Shown: positions 11,301 to 23,355 of the stretch, one piece after another
How positions within the stretch are numbered: position 1 is the first letter of the stretch
How the letters are laid out: each line of letters starts with the position of its first letter
Assembly (NCBI RefSeq): GCF_901000735.1
Contig: NC_081542.1
Coordinates: forward strand, 39,537,321 to 39,601,320
Direction of reading: 5' to 3'
Length of the DNA stretch: 64,000 nt
Source: Corylus avellana
Lineage: Eukaryota; Streptophyta; Magnoliopsida; Fagales; Betulaceae
Program-made: the position numbers and the translations under genes
The notes under the pieces: model-generated
The model's input: only the letters and a program-made list of their open reading frames with translations
What the model was told of the DNA's origin: nothing
Database searches by the model: none

Positions 11301-12668
11301 TTTACATTTTTTTCTCTTTATGTGAGGTGTCCTTTTATTGGTTGTTGCAAAAGTCTCCTTTTGCAGCATGACCGCATAGGAGGGTTTTTCATAAAAAAAT
11401 GACATAAATGGAAGAAAGTAATTAAGCATGTAAAACTCACCGTAATGTCGTGGTGCATGAAAGAATCTGTTGGCTGCACCATAATAGTCTGCGTAAATAA
11501 TTCTTGCATGAGGGTACTTTTGTCTAAGTCCCTCAAGAGCCAGTTTTAGCTGATTATTGTGAAACTTGGAGAACGCATTGAATGCCTTCAAACACCCATT
11601 CGGGTCATAGTCTGCTTTGTTTGGGCTTCCAAACAACGTCAGGTACACCGCCGAGCACCCAATCGGCAAATTCCCCGGCACCATCAGCTCCACCGCACCT
11701 TCCTCTATCAATGCCTAACATGCGAAACCCAAACCAAAAAAAATAAAAATAAAACAAAACATAAATATATGATGTTACAAATTGTTGTCGCCAATTAATA
11801 CATCTTAGCCACACGAAGAAAAACTCATTTATATGATTAAACGTACACTGGCGGCAGTAGTAATTGCTCCAACAACAAGAGGTACGGAGGCTTGAAGTTG
11901 TTTAATGCTTCCACCGATAAAGAAAGCATAATTATAATCATTCCCACCGATTTCTCCCACGAGAAAGAGCGATTTCTTGAAGTAGTTTTCACAATCTTTC
12001 ACAGTACATATAAAGGTTAATTGATAAGGTTATGTTAAGAAAAGGATAATTAAAGAAGAAGAAAAAAAGATTAGGGTTTTGTCACCTTGTTTGCTTGTGC
12101 AAAGGGAGGACTTAAGCTTCTTAAACCAACCAAGCTGAACGCTCAAAGAGTCATTTGTCCATAGGAGTTTTCCGATTCTTCGTTCATAGAAGAATTGTGA
12201 GTCGAGTGCGGTGGCTCCGGCAACAGCAAAATTTACTCCGTGCCGGAAATCTTTACCGCCGGTTATTGCTAGATAGGGAGGAAGATACGGCAGCCCAAAT
12301 GCCTCGGCTGCATTTTAGTTTCACATTACTACATTAATTACCACATCTTGCTAATTTATAAGTATCATAGCTTTAGCGTTTGAACTTATAGTATTTAAAT
12401 GGAAGACAAGAAGAGAAGAGAGTGAATATATACCAATGAAATCAACCACCAGGCGTCCGTCGGAGCTCCGCCCCGTTGCGTGTCGAAAGAAGGTTTCGCC
12501 ATAGGGGAGCTTTCCTATGACTGGAAATGCCAGGGCGCCGGAAAGTAGGAAATTTCCCGTGTCACTAAGGGAGTCACCGAAGTTGAAAATTGACTCATAT
12601 TGTTGAGAACTTGATGACACTGCCCCAAAAGTTAAGTACAAGAAGGATATGAGGAAAAAGGGTTTCAT
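8383..12668 (-). CDS. GDSL esterase/lipase, array member A
   Basis: Five exons on the - strand: 12434-12668, 12086-12307, 11847-11995, 11441-11714 and 8383-8600. All introns are GT-AG and phases match, giving 365 aa with no stop. Family knowledge: plant GDSL (SGNH) hydrolases are secreted esterases acting on lipids or acylated small molecules; the natural substrate cannot be read from sequence. Seen: a hydrophobic signal peptide (first about 20 residues), block [11 protein letters not shown] (Ser33), [12 protein letters not shown] with the oxyanion Asn, [10 protein letters not shown], and block V NWDGIH (Asp336, His339). The start at 12668 is chosen because the signal peptide begins there; an ATG at 12689 is in frame. 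Intron 4 is 2.8 kb and full of transposon sequence. A is clearly more diverged than B-D. Confidence 0.92.
9236..9325 (-). mobile_element. tRNA-related SINE-like fragment
   Basis: On the - strand, CAGCTTAATCGG resembles a tRNA A box and AGATCGAATCTC a B box, about 40 bases apart. A related copy lies at 48436-48530. These could be pol III promoter remnants of one SINE family. No full tRNA fold is claimed. Confidence 0.45.
9711..9814. repeat. Inverted repeat, probable MITE
   Basis: Arms AAAGTTAACGTGATT and AATCACGTCAACTTT flank an AT-rich centre that is itself largely self-complementary. It lies in intron 4 of gene A. The target-site duplication was not resolved. Confidence 0.6.
10167..10399. 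mobile_element. MULE-type MITE with 9-bp target-site duplication
   Basis: Terminal inverted repeats (AGAAATTTCTTCC at left, GGAGGAAATTTATG at right) continue inward for about 80 bases. The 9-bp copies TAAAATAAA lie at 10158-10166 and 10400-10408. It is 233 bp, in intron 4 of gene A. Confidence 0.85.
10421..11390. mobile_element. TIR element with GC-rich internal repeats
   Basis: The left end (about 10425-10480, containing TATGCGGTCATGCTGC) is inverted at the right end (about 11335-11390, GCAGCATGACCGCATA). The arms are about 50 bp. Inside are tandem-like copies of GTGACCCAGCC/CTGGGTC (10585-10800) and a second array around CTCGTTTCTAATGCCTC (10840-10930). The GC-rich filling resembles captured or amplified host sequence. 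Target-site copies cannot be fixed because the flanks are poly-A/AATAA. Confidence 0.65.
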
Positions 12669-13067
12669 GGTGAAAGCTGGAGATGGCAAGAAATTGTGGC
12701 CAACAACTGTTGTAAATGAGGATTGTTCTCTAGTGTAAAGTTATGATAGGATCAACCTCCTTGCTTTAAACAGTTGAGCATTAAATGTAAGACACCAGCT
12801 AGAAAGCAGATTTTGCCTCTCTTGAATGCTTAATTGTCAAATCTGATTCTGGCAAGCAATTGGAGGAGTAATTGGGACGGTGTCGGGCTCTACTGTTCAA
12901 GCAGGAGAGCGGCCGTGTGGCATGATTCAAAATCTGAGCGTGAGCTCGGCCTTCAAATCTGTTGGTGACAGTTTGATGTATTGTGTTGATGAAAGTGTGA
13001 GAATCGTGTGGCACAAACAATGACTTGAATATTGTGAGCTCGGTTAAGGCTAAAATATGGCATGATG

Positions 13068-13068
<1 letters not shown>
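12669..13068. other. Upstream region of gene A
   Basis: This should hold the promoter of gene A (transcribed leftward). I see no convincing TATA box at the usual distance. Open frames here are spurious. Confidence 0.35.
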
Positions 13069-13097
<29 letters not shown>

Positions 13098-13101
<4 letters not shown>

Positions 13102-13749
13102 GCTTTGAGTTCGAACTTTAACTTTATAATTTAATCCTTATTTCAATCAAAATATTTTATGTGTTTGACTTTACTACTGGTTAAGAAAGAGTAGTTTAAG
13201 TCTTAACATGATGAAGATGAGTGTTAGAATATTAATAAAAATTATTAAATTATTAAATTCACAATTTTCTATCTGATTAAAGTTTTGAAAAAAAAAAATT
13301 ATTAAATGTGAATTGAGATTACGCGTGATAAAGAGTATTAAAATATTATTTAAATTATTAGATTTACCATTTATTATCTGATTAAGCTTTTAGGAAGAGC
13401 GTGATTTAACACTAAGGTTTAAGGAGGTAAATTCTTTTGTCTTCTTCCTCTGTCGGGTTTTGTTTTTCTCACATTTAAAAATCACGGCAATTTTAGCAAC
13501 CTTAATACGTTTTCTTTTTTCTTTTTTGGTCTTTGGCTAAATCCAAATCCCGATTATTCTGTGAGATCACATTAATGATCTTCTATGGCTGATAATGGGT
13601 GTAACCATTTGATTGGTTTCCACCATATCATGCTCGATCGCAAGGAAACGGACCGCATGGGGAAGCATTAATAATTTCACGCTATTTACTTGCATTGCCG
13701 CACGCTAATTTTACTTGCAAAGATCATCTTTAATGCTGCTACTTGCCAC
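13098..13749. other. Intergenic stretch between genes A and B
   Basis: AT-rich. Two related segments around 13195-13300 and 13325-13400 share phrases such as TATTAAAATATTATTTAAATT and TCTGATTAAG, suggesting an old local duplication. No gene seen. Confidence 0.35.
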
Positions 13750-13758
13750 CGCCAAAAG

Positions 13759-13928
13759 GGAAAAGGATTTCTCCATTTCAAAATTTTTTAATTTTTTTTA
13801 TTTAGTGTATTTTTAAGGGTATTGTAATTAATGCATTATCATCATTAAAAATTTTGGATAATATTACCCTTTAAAATGTATTAAATAAAAGAAATTGAGA
13901 AATTTTGAAATTAAGATAATCATTTTCC
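13759..13928. mobile_element. MULE-type MITE with 9-bp target-site duplication
   Basis: Terminal repeats GGAAAAGGATTTC and GATAATCATTTTCC, with arms that continue inward for about 75 bases. The 9-bp target-site copies CGCCAAAAG are at 13750-13758 and 13929-13937. Length 170 bp, no coding capacity. Confidence 0.88.
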
Positions 13929-13937
13929 CGCCAAAAG

Positions 13938-14894
13938 AGTTGTAATTATAATTGTAATTGTAATCAAGGGGAAAAATAATAATTAACAATAAAAAAACAA
14001 AGCCAAGGGTTTAACTCATGTCTCTGAAAGGGAAAAAAGTTAGTCGTTCCCAAATCCCAAGTAATATACTGATGATATGATCTTTTATACCATCTACGAC
14101 ACCCCATATAAATATGGTAACTTTTGATGGGGGTTGGGAATGGGGCGTTAACCCCATATAATAATTAAAAAAAAAGTTATTTTCAAATGGTAGTTCAATC
14201 GATCAGGAGCTATGCTTTATGAAATGAAAGTTATTAGTTTGAATCTTCCTTCCAATATTTTCATTCTCAACATATTAAAAATAAATAAATAAAATAAAGG
14301 AGTGATGCTTTGGTTACCAACCAACACTTCAAAAGATGAGGCAACCCGATCGCGAGTTTTCGGTTGTTTCCTAAATTGAATTAGTCTTTCTTCACACATG
14401 CATTCGGCTCAGCAAATATTTAGCTAAAGAATCACTTCTTTTTTTTTTAGCTATCTAATTTTTCAAAACAACTATATCCGACTTAGCATTTTAGATATTT
14501 ATTTTCACTTTATCATTTCAAATTTCTTTATCTATTTTCCTTATAACCAAAGAAGAGAGAACAAGGTCTATATTTTTATTTTTTATTTTTTTATACTATT
14601 AATATAGTTAATGATTTGTTGAACATTGTATGTAGCAGTTCAACAAATCTTTAGCCATTTTGGTGAGTTGAATTTGAAGTCTTCCGAGAAATTTTTGCTA
14701 CTAGACTAGCCAAAATAGCTTTTTGACTATTTAATTTGTTTTAACTCATAATTTTTTATGCCAACAACCATAGAAAGGAATACAAAGGAATACATAAAAT
14801 GTTTAGATGCAACCAATATTGCTTATTTACTCGTGTAGTAATTATAGGAATGTATATCCAGCAGCCACTTTTTGGGAAATAATGCACAATTGTA
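13938..14894. other. Intergenic 3' flank of gene B
   Basis: No gene seen. A segment at 14620-14760 (around AATCTTTAGCCATTTTG and TTTAATTTGTT) recurs in the 3' flank of gene D at about 48590-48690, so it is either old shared gene flank or a dispersed repeat. Confidence 0.4.
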
Positions 14895-17800
14895 CTAACT
14901 TGATGAATGATATTGTATATATGTTTCTTCAAGAATAGCGTTGGCTATCAATCTATATGCGGCTTCTGTTAAGTGTATGCCATCCCAGCTAACATACTGT
15001 GAAGGATCATCACAAGCACGAATTAATGGACTTTGGCCACATTCTGCTGATGCGTTGTAATTGTATGGCCCTCCTCCTCCGCAACATGCTGTACGTGTTC
15101 CTCCGGTGAACCCTGCGATGGACATGTAGCTGGTAATAATTAGTATCGAAGCTTTTTGATATTATAGAATATATTTCAATGCTTTCGCAATTATCTTCGT
15201 AAATTTTAAAAACTCTTAATTTAGTAAGTATATCCAAATATCATCTATACCATTTGGGATTAAGGTTAAAGGTCTCTTTGGGATTGCATTTATGTACCTC
15301 AAAAGTGTGTTTAACACCCTAAAAGCTCATTTGAAAAAAAAAAAAATCGTTTGGTAAAAAAAATTCAAAGCACTTTTGAATGTCAAAAAGCCTAAAAATT
15401 GCCAAAACACACTTTTGACAAAAGCTTACAAATGAAGTTTTTGCGCAAAAGCGTTTTTTTACTTAGAAGTTCCATTTCTCAAATTCAATCACAAGCATGC
15501 CCTAAATAATATGAGTATAAGTGAAATGTCCCTTTACAAAAAAAAACTTATTAATTAAAAATTCTAAGATAAAATGGAACCTCAATCCGACACTAAATTT
15601 TTACTTTGACCTTTTTTTTTAAACAGAAGTATTTTTAGTATTTTGGCATTATTTGTTAGGATTTAATAGAAAATTCAAATAAATTGGTAACATTGCAAAT
15701 TTTTTAAAGTTGTATGCACTAAATTGAGAGATTTTTAATAAGTCTAGGAAGATGATTGCAAAAGTACTTTTAAAAGTTCAAGAGAGTTAAGTGAAATTTT
15801 TTCTTTCTTTTTTCTATTCTTTTCTTTTCGAACTCTCATTTTAAGACTTCTAAGCTCTTCTCAATCACAATAAATATATATAAGAACTCCCCCAATTTTA
15901 TATACAAATGTGATGTTATAAACTTATATATAGGACGTTTTAAAGTGAGAAATGTAATCGACTTTATATGTGTACGTTCCATTTTTCTCGTTACTAAGTA
16001 ACTTATACAATTTCAAGCTATGTGGGCGAAAAAAGTGCAAAATAACTCAAATTATTATTATTATTATTAATAATAATAAGAATAACACAAATTAATTATT
16101 AGGAAAGTATTGTAGTTACCATATTGGGTTGGGGATCGATAAAAACGCATCGCAGCATTGTAATAATTGGCATAGATGATATTGGTATGAGGATAGAGTG
16201 CTTGAATCCTAGTTAGTTCTTTTTGAAGCTCCTCATTGTGGTACTCAGCAAACTTGTTTAACCACGTCAGACAGCCTGTTTCTGGGTCATATTCTTCCTT
16301 ATCTGCAGTCTCATAATATGTTAGGTAGGCTGCAGAGCATCCAATTGGTAGGTTCCCGGGCACCATCACAGTCACTGCCCCTAGATCAATCAACTCCTGC
16401 AACCCAATGTTTAGATCATGATCATGATCCAATAATTAGTTGGGATCGAAAGATGTTTCCGTGAAAGTGTGCCTTAATTGTCACCATGTTTGTCACGCTA
16501 AGTGCACCTAAAAGTTAATCAGCTAATCTAATTGGCACATCCACAACCACAAGTACTAGTCCTTCGGGATTATGCACATGCATGCCCATACATACGGGGC
16601 GTAATTATATGGGAAGTCATAGGTAAAAAGTGAAAGAATAAATTTTATGAGTTAAGAAATAGAAAAAGAAAATCAATGAAATGAGAATATTTTATGGAGT
16701 ATTTTTCTGCACTTGCATTCGTTCTTTACTAGTACAGAAAATCTAAGTTTGATACCAAGTTTTCTAAAAGTAAATCTAGCTATTCAATGAATTGTTACCT
16801 TAATGGCAGAAGCGATTGCTTTAATCACTAGTGGCACGAATGTTTGAATCTCTTCTATGTTTCTTAGCATAAAGAATGGATAATTGTAGTCGTTGCCTCC
16901 GATCTCTCCCATGAGAAATAGAGATCTTTCAAATGTCTCATTGCATTCTGTAAATCATCAGCACGTACATTATAAACAATATAACTAATTAATTCCTTAC
17001 AATAACCATGCATTTCATATGCAAAAACAAAATAATAATAATAATAATAATATTTTGTTCCTGTAAATTTACCTCATTAATTTTAACAAATTACAACTCA
17101 TACTCTATTTTGAAGTTTAGGTTTCAGTTTGCCCCCTCATTTAAAAAAAAAAAAAAAAAAAGTTTTTATGTGATGAAAAATACGAAAAACACTTCACATG
17201 CACTTGTAACATATGAGATTACCCAATAAAAAATAAAAAATAAAAAATAAAAAATAAAAAAGCTCTTAATTAGAAATAATAACGTACATTTTGTTTTTTG
17301 GCAGAATATGAACCCTTATGTTATTTGCTTTTAATCAGATAATTTTTGTTAAAAAAAAAAAACAGAGGGGTTGAGATCAGATCTGGGGGCATGATATGCT
17401 TTGTTAAAATCCAGAGGATCTATTTTCCATATCTGACATTTGCAAAATTTATCTAGAAATAAATAACAAAGATTTCTCTACAATTTCTTTTTAATTAAAT
17501 TTTCCACACTTTTTTTTTTTTAACAAGATTTCAACCTTTATTGATAGACAAACAAACAATCAAACATGGATTAATTTCTCCCCGCTGACAATACCATAGA
17601 TACATGTTGGGATTTCTCTAATCTAAACTATATCTATGAGTCTATGACACACTTAATGGCCTCACGAGCCAACTAATGAGCGGCTTAATTGGTGTCCTGT
17701 TTTACTTGATTTATTCTGCATGAACGAAAATGATGAATTCCCGCTTTGATTCCATCCACAGTGTGACCAAATTTACACTAATTTTTGCTCTCAACGTTAA

Positions 17801-20800
17801 CAACATTGACAACCTGTAGGGCATCTCCTTCCAAAATTAAATCAAGAAAATTTATCTCCTGTCCAAATTCCACGGCATATAGAGCTGTTGAAGCTTCATC
17901 CACAACAAGTTCTACTAAGATATTCTCTGTAAAACATCGTGCAGCCAGAACTTCGACTTCGAAATCCCGTGCTATGAGTCCAACTCCAATATGCCCATAA
18001 CATTTATCCACAACTACATCCCAGTTAAGTTTAATCATACGTATGGGAGGTTGTTTCTATAAATCATTCACTTATATATTAACTCTCTGAAAATCTTCAA
18101 GAGAATGAGTTGCTTCGCAGAAAACTTGATTAGGATGAATGGAATTCCCCCCATGCACCATGAAATTTCTCCTAAACCATATTTTCCGCGCCGCCACAGC
18201 CAAAAGCTTAAGATCCTCGCATCGTCCCAACATCTCCTCAAACATGTGGTAAAAAGTGAGTCCCTCACAAGAACTTTTTTGGAACTTCTTTGTGCCATTC
18301 CCCCAGACATCTTGCGCAAAAGGGCTACTCCATTACTGTTTCATCTTCCTTAGTGCAGATAGGAACTGAGTATCGGAAACTACACCCATCTTAAATACAT
18401 TTTGTTTCGAAGGTAAAAAGTTGTTGTACGATCTCCAAGTGAACATTTTAGCTGCATTTGAGGTTTTTAAATTTCAAATGGCCTTCCATAGTACTGTATC
18501 TCCCTCACATTGCTTGGACCCTTCACCTAACCTCAATGATTGTAATTCATTTTCCATATGATAGGCACTGTGAACCGAAGTCTCCATTAGTTGTGCCCTG
18601 CCATATTTACAAGTCCTTTGGTTGCAAGGAACTTAAAAGGAACTGACAAATGGTGCGTGCTTCCTCCTCTTTGAAGATTGGTCTTATTAAATCGGAATTC
18701 CATCACTTTGTATCTTTCTTCTTTTTGTTTTTTTGGGGGTGAGTAACCATCACTTTGTATCTTGGTTAGCAAGCTCGACAACCCTTGCCTCTTCCGCTAG
18801 TATTCTACGTTGAGATTGAATAGAAAAAAATATGGGGATAGGAATCCATTTATCACCCAAAATCCTTATGTCTTTTCCGTCACTCAATTGAAAGTACTAT
18901 TAATCATCAAAGGGGTGGTTCAATGGCCCAAAGAAATCCCCAAAGTGATTAGATATATACTAGGACATGAGTTTGAATCTCCACAATGGAGAATCCCTAC
19001 ATATGCCTGATTAGTATTAGCCACCTTGGTTCCTATTAATGTCCTGGTAAAGATAGGTCATAGTATGGCTCAGTCGGACTTGAGGGAGCGCCTTCAGTTC
19101 ACACTATCTAGGCCTCTCTTATGCTGTTACTAACAGGTAAGTGTTACTATGATCACGCATAAGTAGAATAGTCATAATTAATTTTCCATCCTACACTTAC
19201 TATTTAAAAATAAAAATATGTATATATATAAAAGTACTATCACACCACCCATGTCAAAATCATTCAACAACCGTACCTTTATTTGTTTTATTTTTGGTTG
19301 ACCCCGAGTTAACTTCGTTGAAATTAAAGTACAAAGATTGGTTGACCCCGAGCTAATTAACTTCGTTGAAATTAAAGTATATACAAAGAAGGCCCAACCG
19401 GCCAACCGCCATTCAAAAGCTCACAAGTCACAAACGACATGAAGAGTTTTTTGTTTTTTGTTTTTTTTTAATGATGATGTTCTTGGGTCCCCGTCACTAA
19501 TCTCAGGCACGTGCTATAAATACTCTAGTATGCCTTCAAAGCATAGAGCATTTGTATTTGTTTAGATATTTAAAATTTAGAAAAAAATCTTCCCAAAAAG
19601 CCCACATTCAATTAATCATCTCCACTTTAAAATGGAGTTTGTATTGGGGAACACCTTAACTCTGAAAGTTCTTTTTACTCTAAAAAATTATTTCTCACTT
19701 TCATTTTTTTCTCTTCTTTCTAATGAAACAGATTAAAAAATATAAAAAATCAAATGTGAAGTACATTTAAAAAGTTTTTAACTAAAATAAAGTTGAAAAA
19801 ACAAAAAGCCTATTAACTAAAATTTAGATTAAAATTTAAGAAGTGAGTGTGAATGTGAATGTGAATGTGAATACTCTCTGTCTCATCTATTATTAGTATT
19901 AAACAATAAAATATTGTATTTTATTGTGAATACTCTCTGTCTCTCTGTCTCATCTCCAGCTAACGCATCATCATATTATATTGACATATGAATGGCATGG
20001 CCGCATAAGTTTTCAATGATTGTGTTGGTAGTGGGTAAAATTATTTCAACTTACAACTGATTGATTATCAAACGGAACACATGCAAAACACATTCTTAAA
20101 AAACCCTAGCAATCGGCCCCATGATCAATTGTTTAATATTTTAATCACCTCCATGGAGCTGGTCACCTAACTTGGAATTAATTAAGCTAATTTTTTTTCA
20201 ACCAAAAAAAAAGAAAGAAAAAGGAATGTAGAAGAAGAAGAAAGAAGCTTACTTGAAGAGGTGTTGCAGAGAGATGGAAGAATTTGCTTGAACCAATCCA
20301 ACTGAACTCTTAGAGAGAAGTTTGTAGATACGTTATCAATTCCCCTTTCCTCAAAAAAAGATGCGTCCAATGCCGTTGCTCCCACAACAGCGAAATTCAC
20401 ACCCTCTTCAATGCTTGTAATATTAATCCCAAGATATGGTTGTACAAATGGGAGTCCAAGGGATTCAGCTGCCCATTGAAGGAGATATATAAAGAAGATG
20501 AACAATATTATATATCTGGTACGATATTGAAATGGAAGAAACCAGTTGCTTAAATACCTACCAATGAAATCTATGACTAGACGGCCATTGCAGCAGCGAC
20601 CGGTGGGGTAGTGAAAGAAGGTCTCCCCGTACGGAGGGAAGAGAGACTGAAAAGACTGATTGATGAAGAATATGTTTCCGGTGTCCGTGAGTGAGTCTCC
20701 GAAGCTAAAGACCGATGTGTAGGACTGTCCAACCCCGCCCTTGAGGGTGGCTAATAAGAGGAAGAGTTTGATAAAAGGTAGTTTCGATGACAGAAGAGAG

Positions 20801-20814
20801 GAGCAAAAAGCCAT
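14895..20814 (-). CDS. GDSL esterase/lipase, array member B
   Basis: Five exons on the - strand: 20562-20814, 20253-20468, 16799-16947, 16120-16396 and 14895-15112; GT-AG introns with matching phases, 370 aa, no stop. Seen: a signal peptide ending near GGVGQ, block [11 protein letters not shown] (Ser41), the [13 protein letters not shown] oxyanion block, [10 protein letters not shown], and [12 protein letters not shown] with Asp342 and His345. All catalytic blocks are intact, so this copy should be an active secreted hydrolase; the substrate is unknown. Intron 2 is 3.3 kb because of a LINE insertion with a SINE-like piece. A TATA-like ATTATAAT lies about 70 bp upstream of the ATG. B, C and D share exon lengths almost exactly and must come from recent tandem duplication. 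Confidence 0.94.
15262..15520. mobile_element. Probable MITE in intron 4 of gene B
   Basis: Left end AAGGTCTCTTTGGGATTGC and right end CAATCACAAGCATGCCCT are imperfectly inverted, and A/T-rich arms with AAAAGCACTTTTG-type palindromes lie between. It is absent from intron 4 of D. Ends and target site are not resolved. Confidence 0.4.
17226..17262. repeat. (AAAAAT)n microsatellite
   Basis: About six units of AAAAAT/AAAATA in intron 2 of gene B. Confidence 0.85.
17508..18800 (-). mobile_element. 5'-truncated non-LTR retrotransposon (LINE) in intron 2 of gene B
   Basis: A T run at 17508-17521 is the poly-A tail on the - strand. Next to it, 17778-18038 encodes on the - strand an RNase H-type domain: [28 protein letters not shown] and [13 protein letters not shown] are characteristic of plant LINE-like RVT_3 proteins. 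A second - strand frame (18068-18319) has [17 protein letters not shown], like the zinc-binding region just before it in such elements. Frames are broken, so it is dead. Introns 2 of C and D lack this block. An imperfect flanking repeat (ATTTTCCACAC at 17497-17507 and ATTTTCCATCCTACAC near 19181-19196) may be the old target-site duplication, which would put the whole insertion at about 17508-19180. Confidence 0.8.
18900..19150 (+). mobile_element. tRNA-derived SINE-like sequence
   Basis: TGGTTCAATGGCCC resembles an A box and GAGTTTGAATCTCC a B box about 55 bases later, followed by a non-tRNA body. It lies within the block that is absent from C and D. Exact ends were not found. Confidence 0.45.
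19853..19872. repeat. (GTGAAT)n short tandem repeat
   Basis: About three to four units of GTGAAT in intron 2 of gene B; the neighbouring phrase GTGAATACTCTCTGTCTC also recurs at 19866 and 19926. Confidence 0.7.
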
Positions 20815-20879
20815 GGCTCAATAGAAAGGAAGGAGGGAGGTGGATTGATGAGCGTGTTCAATGCATTTTAGGATTGGTT

Positions 20880-20887
20880 ATTATAAT
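20880..20887 (-). promoter_or_regulatory. Candidate TATA box of gene B
   Basis: ATTATAAT, at the aligned position of the TATA box of gene D, 66-73 bases upstream of the ATG. Confidence 0.45.
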
Positions 20888-20899
20888 GGCTTGACTTTG

Positions 20900-21880
20900 T
20901 TCCTTTCCACTGCTTTAAAAAAGTGAGAACCATTCCCCTACTTTTCCATTTTGGCTTAGAAAAAAATAAAAATAAAAAGTCAAAAAACTAATAGGACTCC
21001 AAATCACACCAATCGGGAATTAACATAGTGTTCAACAAATATATGCTGAAAGTAGAATCAATCAATCATTGACACATAGATTTGATTATAAAGAGAAAAC
21101 TATTTAGAGAATTCTCTAAATGTAAAATCTCTCCAATGCAACTGAATCCAGAAAATCACTTCATAGTAGAATAACAAGAAATTACATAATGTCAAAGACT
21201 TACAAAACCTTTGGACTAGAAACTCCTGTGTACTAGACAAGCAACCCACTTATTTGCTACCGCAGTAGTTCCCCTAGAACCTCTGAACTGTTCCTTCTAC
21301 TTTATCTCCCTTTACCGGAACTCCGATTAACTTCAATTGTTTCTAGCACCGTGGATGATCAATCATCCCTTACTCTAAGAGAGAGAATTAATGCTCTATA
21401 ACAACGACTCCCTTAGTACAAATCTCACGAACTCCAGATGTAGAGTTCGTACACCTACAAATCTGTATGGTTTTGTATAAATAGACTACAGACACCTAGT
21501 CTAATGAGACTCAAACTCTATTCAAAATAGATTAAAGTTACACAAGGCGTCCAGATGAGGTACAGGCTTGTTCGGGCGGAACTAGGTTAAAACTACTAAA
21601 CCATAGTTCTCTTGCACGGCTCGTCCGGACGGCTTGCAGACGAGACTTCAGACGAAGCTCTCTAGAATGTTGTTCGACTAGTCTCATCCGGACAGCTGCA
21701 GATGAAGCTCTCGGGAAGTCACTTTAGTCTTCACGTCCGGACGGCTTCAGAAGAAGTTACAGAAGAAGCTCTCTGGAATTCAGCTTCAGCCTTGTCGTCC
21801 GGACGCAATGCAGCTGAGGCTTCAGACGTAGCTCTTTGTGATTCTTCAGATTCACTTTTTAACTAGTCACACACTCAGGG
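20900..21880 (-). mobile_element. LTR-retroelement-derived block
   Basis: The block carries repeated GTCCGGACGGCTTCAGA-like phrases (21620-21800) and a TATAAATAGAC-like box at about 21476. The same TCGTCCGGAC motif occurs in the LTR at 1672-2274. It has the look of an antisense LTR, but no matching partner, primer-binding site or coding region was found, so class and ends are unsure. Confidence 0.35.
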
Positions 21881-21914
21881 GTGGAGGGAGGGTGGGTTGT
21901 CTAGTGACCCAAAT

Positions 21915-23350
21915 AATTAACTAAGCTTAGGTCGCTTAGTTAGAGGGTTAATTTGAGTTTTTGGGTCATTGAGGACCGCTAAAAGGGCATTTTGAGAATT
22001 TAGAATTTCAGACCAAACGTACGCTAGGGTTGGTGGACGTACGCTCCTGTCATTAGTAGAGGAAGTACGCATGGGGACCACCATATGTATACTGCCAATA
22101 GTACACCATACTCTGCCAATAGTACACGGACGTACGCTGGGGACCACACGGATGTAAGCTACTTTTGGAGTACACCTTGGGTAATACCTGGATGTACGAC
22201 GCAACCTTTGGACCGCTGTGTAAATAATACCGGAAGTATGCCCCAATAGTACCTGGATGTCCGCTACTTTTCAGAGAAGTTGTTAGCGCCCTCTGCTATA
22301 AATACCCCCTACCCCCCTCACTCTCACACATTCATTTATGCCCCTAGGCTCCGAGAACTCCGTGTGAGTGTGTTTTGTGAGATTTTGTTTGTTTTGGTGG
22401 AGAAGGAAATGAGATTCTTGAAGTTTCGCTTCAAGGAGGTAATATCTTTAAGCCTAGTTCGTTTCTTAGATGTTATGTTGTTTAATTGGTAGCTTAGTTG
22501 TTGCTTTTGAGTTTCTAGCTAGGTTAAGCTTTAATCTTGACGGTTTAGTAGTTCTTGATTTAACATGTTTTCTTATTCATGGAGGCATTATTTTGAGATA
22601 GGTAGACTTTGAGAGCCTTTTGGTAGCCTTGGAAGTCAATTTAGGAGGATAGGAGGACTAGTTAACAAAATGAGGTTCTACCTGAAATCCTTCGGAGTGG
22701 AAGTACGTCATCGAGCCGGGACGTACGGTCCAAAGCATTCCAAAGAACGCTATTTTGGTCGACTGTCTGATAGCTCCAGTTTTCTTGTTATAGGGTTGTT
22801 TTAGTGGAATTAGGACTAATAGAATGTTTTCCATAGATTTGGAGGACTCGAACTTGTTGGAGGATATTTGGAGGATTTAAACGACCCAGGTAAGTTTTAA
22901 CTCATATAATGCTCGCTATTATTTTTCATGATTACACAACTATTTTGTATATCAAAACATGCATATTTGCGACTCTCACGATTTACACTTGTTGCACATG
23001 GACTCTAGCATTTTGAGAAAAACGTTGTGTTGAATATGTTAACAAAGTGAGACTTGTAAAAAGCATGAATGTAAAATACAGACAAGATAAGTTGCATCGT
23101 ATGACATGGTACACCGATACGTATGGTATAATGGCCATGGGCTTACTATACATATTAGTTTTATGGTCAAATGTGTATATTGTTATGTGGGCTATGAATC
23201 CAATAGTTTTGTGACCAGGCGCAGCAATTCCCTAATGGTTGATCATTACAGAACGAACATCATTGCTGGTATGGGCCACCCGAGGTCGGACTTGGTCGTG
23301 CCACTAATGAAATGTATAGTAGCGTACAATACCGGTATTGTACTATAGGT
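21915..23350 (+). mobile_element. Probable gypsy-type LTR (solo or truncated)
   Basis: A U3-like region contains many variants of GGACGTACGCT (22019-22260), followed by CTATAAATACCCCC at 22298, a good core promoter, and an R/U5-like T-rich tract. Later sequence (GTCCCTCGGGAC near 23350) also looks LTR-derived. No gag or pol is present. The organisation suggests a retroelement promoter; family assignment is inference. Confidence 0.4.
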
Positions 23351-23355
23351 CCCTC

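Noticed and set aside
12799..13101. 100-codon - strand frame upstream of gene A
   Set aside because: It starts in a TA microsatellite and shows no similarity to anything I know.
18810..19010. 66-codon + strand frame
   Set aside because: It overlaps a tRNA-like SINE segment within the intron 2 insertion of gene B.
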